From the NCBI GenBank assembly GCA_035275065.1, contig DATENM010000136.1:1-64000 (forward strand): a DNA stretch of 64,000 nt. Direction: 5' to 3'. Each line of letters opens with the position of its first letter. The first letter of the stretch is position 1. Below the pieces are notes generated by a model. That model worked only from the letters and a program-made list of their open reading frames with translations, was not told where the DNA came from and did not search any database. A program made the translations under genes and the position numbers. This DNA comes from Blastocatellia bacterium (lineage in GTDB: Bacteria > Acidobacteriota > Blastocatellia > UBA7656). Of this stretch, positions 60,978 to 64,000 are shown one piece after another.

Positions 60978-61883
60978 TCATCCTTTCATCGCTTGCCGCG
61001 CCTCGTCGAGCGCCACCTGGAATTCGGCGGCGCTCGCGAAACGATTCTCTTTTTCTTTTTCGAGCAACTTCATAATGACGACTGAAATGGCTTCTGGCAA
61101 TTCCGGCGAGATCAGGTGCGGCGGCGCCGGTGTAAACTGCAACTGCCGCTCGCGCACATACTCGGCGTCGTCGGAATCGAATGGCACGCGGTCGGTCAGC
61201 ATCTCGTAAAGAATCGCGCCGAGCGAATAGAGGTCGCTGCGCTCGTCGCACGCCGCGCTGCTCGCCTGCTCAACGCTGGTATAGGACGCGGCGAGGCGGC
61301 GCGCCCGCTCGCGGTGCGCCCACGCCAGTTGCGGCGCGCGCTCGATACCGAAGCCGGCGACGGTCGTCCAGCCGTTCGGCTCGACCCAGATGCAGTCGGG
61401 CGAGAGTTGCAGATGCAGCACGCCTGAAGAGTGCGCGCAATCGAGCGCGCTCGCAACCTGGTCGGCAATGTCGCAGGCGGCCTCGACTTCCAGCCAGCCG
61501 TTGCGGCTGAGCCGGTCGCGCAAGCGGCACATTTCGGGCTTATATTCGATCACGCAAAAGTGCAGGCCCTCGGTCTCCTGCGGCTTGCTGGTGCGCGCGA
61601 TGTTGAAGTGCGTCAGTTTTGCCGCCGCGAAGGCTTCAAGATAAAACAGCTCGCGCTGCCGCGCATCAGCGGCAAGCGATGGCTGCAAGACTTCGAGCTG
61701 GACGCACACATCGGCGCTGCGCCCCTGCGCCGTAAAGCGCAAGGTGCGCGCATCCATCTGCGTCAGTTGCAGCGCCTTGAACCGCTTCGACAACACGGCC
61801 TGCGCTTGCTCGGCAGCCGTGGGCACTACGGCGTGTCCAGTCGTCGTCCCGCGCTTCTTAAATTGACTCGTCAAGTTGCTCAT
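60978..61883 (-). CDS. Protein-kinase-fold pseudokinase
   Basis: 301 aa with the serine/threonine kinase fold but lacking all catalytic signatures. The HRDLKPxN segment reads HLQLSPDC (about residues 154-164), DFG reads AGFG (about 175), the VAIK Lys position reads VCVQLEVL, and no glycine-rich loop is visible. The C-lobe is well preserved: SDLYSLGAILYEMLTDRVPFD and the final helices (LLEKEKENRFASAAEFQVALDEA). It is therefore a pseudokinase, probably binding rather than phosphorylating partners. It sits between GDP-mannose dehydrogenase and the AAA ATPase in one operon (11 bp and 3 bp spacing). Confidence 0.82.
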   Translation of the reverse strand: MSNLTSQFKKRGTTTGHAVVPTAAEQAQAVLSKRFKALQLTQMDARTLRFTAQGRSADVCVQLEVLQPSLAADARQRELFYLEAFAAAKLTHFNIARTSKPQETEGLHFCVIEYKPEMCRLRDRLSRNGWLEVEAACDIADQVASALDCAHSSGVLHLQLSPDCIWVEPNGWTTVAGFGIERAPQLAWAHRERARRLAASYTSVEQASSAACDERSDLYSLGAILYEMLTDRVPFDSDDAEYVRERQLQFTPAPPHLISPELPEAISVVIMKLLEKEKENRFASAAEFQVALDEARQAMKG

Positions 61884-61894
61884 CGCTTATCGCT

Positions 61895-63208
61895 TCACCA
61901 GCAGATGCCCTGATATTGCCGGCGGTTGTCTTGCGCGTCGAACAGCCGCACCAGATCGATGACGATGCGCCCGTCATTCATGCGCTCGGCCAGGGCGCGA
62001 AACTCTTCTTCTTTTTTGCCGACGATGACGACTTCGGCCTGCTCGATCACTTGATTCAGGTCGGCGCACATCAGCGACGAGATATGCGGAATCTCGCGCT
62101 CGATATATTCCTTGTTGGCGCCGAACAGCCGCGCCAGCTCAACGTCGCGGTCATAGATCGCCAGCTTCATGCCCTTGCCGATCAGGGTTTCGATCAACGC
62201 CACCATCGGGCTTTCGCGCAGGTCGTCGGTGCCCGACTTGAAGCTCAAGCCAAGCACGGCGACGCGCTTGCGCCCGGTTTCAAGCACCGCTTCGACAACG
62301 CGCTCGACCTGGCGGCGATTGCTTGCGAGGATGGCGCTCAACACCGGCACGTCAACGTCCAGCTCTTTGGCTTTGTAAGTAATCGCCCGCAAATCTTTCG
62401 GCAGGCACGAGCCGCCGAAGGCAAAGCCGGGCTTCAGATAATAAGGCGAGAGGTTGAGCTTGGTGTCTTTGCAAAAGACTTCCATCACCTTGTGGCTGTC
62501 AACGTTCATCGCCTTGCAGACGTTGCCGATCTCGTTGGCAAAGGTCACCTTCAGCGCGTGAAAGGTGTTGCAGGCGTACTTCACCATCTCGGCCTCTTTG
62601 ACGCGCACCGTCAGCAGCGGCGCATCGATGCCGGCGTAGAGGCGCGAGAGCAAGCCGGCGGTGTCTTCGTCGTCAGCGCCGATCAGCGTGAAAGGCGGGT
62701 TGTTGAAGTCGGCAAGCGAGGTGCCTTCGCGCAAAAACTCGGGGTTGATGGCGACGCCGAAGTCACGGCCCGCGCGCTTGCCGGAATAGACTTCGAGCGT
62801 CGGGATGACCGTCTGCTCAATCGTCCCCGGCAGCATCGTGCTGCGCATCACGACGATGTGAAAGCGCGTCCGCGCGGCAATTGCTTCGCCGATCTGCTGG
62901 CAGGCGCGCTTGATGTAAGCCAGGTTCAAGCTGCCGTTCGGGTTGCTCGGCGTGCCGATGCAGACGAGCGAAACGTCAGCGCCGGCCACCGCTTCGGCGG
63001 CGTCGGTGGTGGCGCGCAAGCGGCCCGCGCCGACCGCTTCGCGGATCAGCTCTTCAATGCCCGGCTCGACAATCGGGCTGCGCCCGCCGTTGATGATGTC
63101 CACCTTGACCTGGTTGACATCAACGCCGACGACTTCGTGGCCGGCCTTCGCAAAGCAGGCCGCCGAAACGCAGCCGACGTAACCCAATCCAAAAACGCTC
63201 AACTTCAT
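61895..63208 (-). CDS. GDP-mannose 6-dehydrogenase (AlgD-like)
   Basis: 437 aa from the ATG at 63208. NAD-binding start MKLSVFGLGYVGCVSAACFA, SLVCIGTPSNPNGSLNL, NPEFLREGTSLADF, VKYACNTFHALKVTFANEIG and the catalytic Cys in YYLKPGFAFGGSCLPKDLRA (near residue 267), wording closer to AlgD than to UDP-glucose dehydrogenases. Product would be GDP-mannuronate, a precursor for uronic-acid polymers. UDP-glucose dehydrogenase activity cannot be excluded. Part of the exopolysaccharide operon with the glycosyltransferase 36 bp upstream. Confidence 0.9.
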   Translation of the reverse strand: MKLSVFGLGYVGCVSAACFAKAGHEVVGVDVNQVKVDIINGGRSPIVEPGIEELIREAVGAGRLRATTDAAEAVAGADVSLVCIGTPSNPNGSLNLAYIKRACQQIGEAIAARTRFHIVVMRSTMLPGTIEQTVIPTLEVYSGKRAGRDFGVAINPEFLREGTSLADFNNPPFTLIGADDEDTAGLLSRLYAGIDAPLLTVRVKEAEMVKYACNTFHALKVTFANEIGNVCKAMNVDSHKVMEVFCKDTKLNLSPYYLKPGFAFGGSCLPKDLRAITYKAKELDVDVPVLSAILASNRRQVERVVEAVLETGRKRVAVLGLSFKSGTDDLRESPMVALIETLIGKGMKLAIYDRDVELARLFGANKEYIEREIPHISSLMCADLNQVIEQAEVVIVGKKEEEFRALAERMNDGRIVIDLVRLFDAQDNRRQYQGICW

Positions 63209-63244
63209 TTCATGCCCCCGACTAATCAATGATGACTTTACGTA

Positions 63245-64000
63245 TCAAATCGCCGCCGCCGAGGTGCGCGCCGCCGGCTCGACCGCTTCGCTCTTTGTAG
63301 CCCTTGCCACACGCGCCAGAATCTCGGCAAAGCGCCCGGCGATGACCGACCAGTCGTACTGCGCCGCTTTGCGCGCCGCTGCCGCTTCAATGCGCTGCCG
63401 CAGCGCGTCATCGCGGACCAGCTCGATGATCGCCCCGGCAAAGCTCGCGGCGTCGTCGGCCAGCCGAATGTCGCGCCCGTCTTCAACGTCCAGCCCTTCA
63501 GCGCCTATCGTTGTCGAAACCGTCGCTTTGCCCATGGCCATCGCTTCGTAAATTTTCAAGCGGGTGCCGCCGCCGATGCGTAGCGGCACGATGTTGATCA
63601 TCGCCTCTTTGTAATGCTCGACGACAGACGGCACGGTGCCTGTGACCTCAATCGAGTCGTCGGCCCAGCGCGCCACTCGCGCGTGTGGGTTGCGACCGAC
63701 CAGACGCAATGTCGCGTCGGGCACGGCTCGCTTGACCTGCGGCCAGACATCGCGGCAGAAGAAATCAACGCCATCAATGTTCGCCTCCCAGTCCATCGAG
63801 CCGACGAAGACGATGACCGGGCGGGTCGCGCGATGGCCGGGCGGCGCGGCGAACTGCTTGAGATCAACGCCGGTCGGCACGACGCTGATACGCTCGGCGG
63901 CGGTCATCCCGGCCATCTGCTCGCGGTCTTGATCGGATACGGCGATGACGTGATGAAAGCGGTTGACCGCGCCCCGCTCGTAGCGCGCCATCTTCGCCGC
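63245..64000 (-). CDS. Glycosyltransferase family 4 protein (5' end outside the window)
   Basis: At least 252 residues, open at the window edge; an internal Met (63991) is probably not the true start because family members are about 400 residues. Visible: MARYERGAVNRFHHVIAVSDQDRE, VPTGVDLKQFA, VIVFVGSMDWEANIDGVDFF, LRLVGRNPHARV, IVPLRIGGGTRLKIYEAMAMGKATVSTTIGAEGL (in blocks; the GT4 donor-binding E-x7-E region). It resembles the sugar transferases of XrtA/exopolysaccharide loci. First visible gene of the operon. Confidence 0.88.
   Translation of the reverse strand, partial: AAKMARYERGAVNRFHHVIAVSDQDREQMAGMTAAERISVVPTGVDLKQFAAPPGHRATRPVIVFVGSMDWEANIDGVDFFCRDVWPQVKRAVPDATLRLVGRNPHARVARWADDSIEVTGTVPSVVEHYKEAMINIVPLRIGGGTRLKIYEAMAMGKATVSTTIGAEGLDVEDGRDIRLADDAASFAGAIIELVRDDALRQRIEAAAARKAAQYDWSVIAGRFAEILARVARATKSEAVEPAARTSAAAI

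Noticed and set aside
61916..63232. A 438-codon plus-strand open frame opposite the GDP-mannose dehydrogenase gene
   Set aside because: Antisense shadow of a well-supported gene; composition and lack of motifs argue against coding.

Overview
The window is 64 kb of GC-rich, gene-dense bacterial chromosome from a Gram-negative (diderm) organism. An Oar-like carboxypeptidase-regulatory/TonB-dependent receptor, a VWFA-related protein of the acidobacterial type, a YVTN-propeller di-haem peroxidase and DUF4097/DUF3142 proteins together suggest an Acidobacteriota member, perhaps Blastocatellia. That assignment is inference from gene content; there is no rRNA in the window. I found no tRNA, CRISPR array, integrase or complete insertion sequence.

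Layout. 1-2775 (minus): MacA-like adaptor, MacB-type ATPase and the start of a permease. 2948-4533 (minus): purE-purK. 4762-9328 (minus): secreted Cys-rich protein, LuxR-type response regulator, two-component-regulator-propeller histidine kinase. 9523-14024 (plus): a translationally coupled DUF3142 protein and a large TPR-like lipoprotein. 14138-17510: hpt, yraN, VWFA protein and a zinc-metallopeptidase-like protein. 17511-17999: gene-free, with a possible structured RNA and a terminator. 18000-22024 (minus): TetR regulator, HlyD adaptor, ABC ATPase and ABC-2 permease, with a clear promoter and a perfect 20-bp operator palindrome. 22231-30263: a membrane-anchored degenerate receiver protein converging on a 2231-residue TamB plus POTRA/Omp85 fusion. 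30474-33023: hybrid histidine kinase. 33041-43852 (mostly minus): DUF3303, AddA-like helicase without nuclease domain, PAP2 enzyme, SDR epimerase, M20 amidohydrolase, small membrane protein, GNAT protein, and a phospholipid set (YnbA-like CDP-alcohol transferase, CdsA-like enzyme, PlsC). 44103-53524: cytochrome c peroxidase, an orphan protein with a strong promoter, an ABC-2 exporter, FKBP lipoprotein, exported truncated globin, LytTR regulator and a secreted JAMM-like protein. 53725-59964: Oar-like receptor, PilZ protein, pdxH, ybaK, DUF4097 protein. 60105-64000 (minus): exopolysaccharide-type cluster with a glycosyltransferase, GDP-mannose dehydrogenase, a pseudokinase and an ExeA-like AAA ATPase.

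The most unusual feature is a dispersed set of at least eleven hairpin elements. Each has two inverted arms built from 7- or 8-bp tandem repeats around a short spacer. Arm sequence differs from element to element, but the two arms of one element match (up to 30/30). In nearly all of them the 5' arm is purine-rich and the 3' arm pyrimidine-rich. They abut stop or start codons, and in three places they form part of a protein: a signal peptide, a C-terminal tail and two cytoplasmic loops. Homologous elements bracket the propeller histidine kinase gene and the pilZ gene. Two further REP-like double palindromes share a 29-bp leader. The other main highlights are the TamB-Omp85 fusion, the pseudo-receiver and the pseudokinase.
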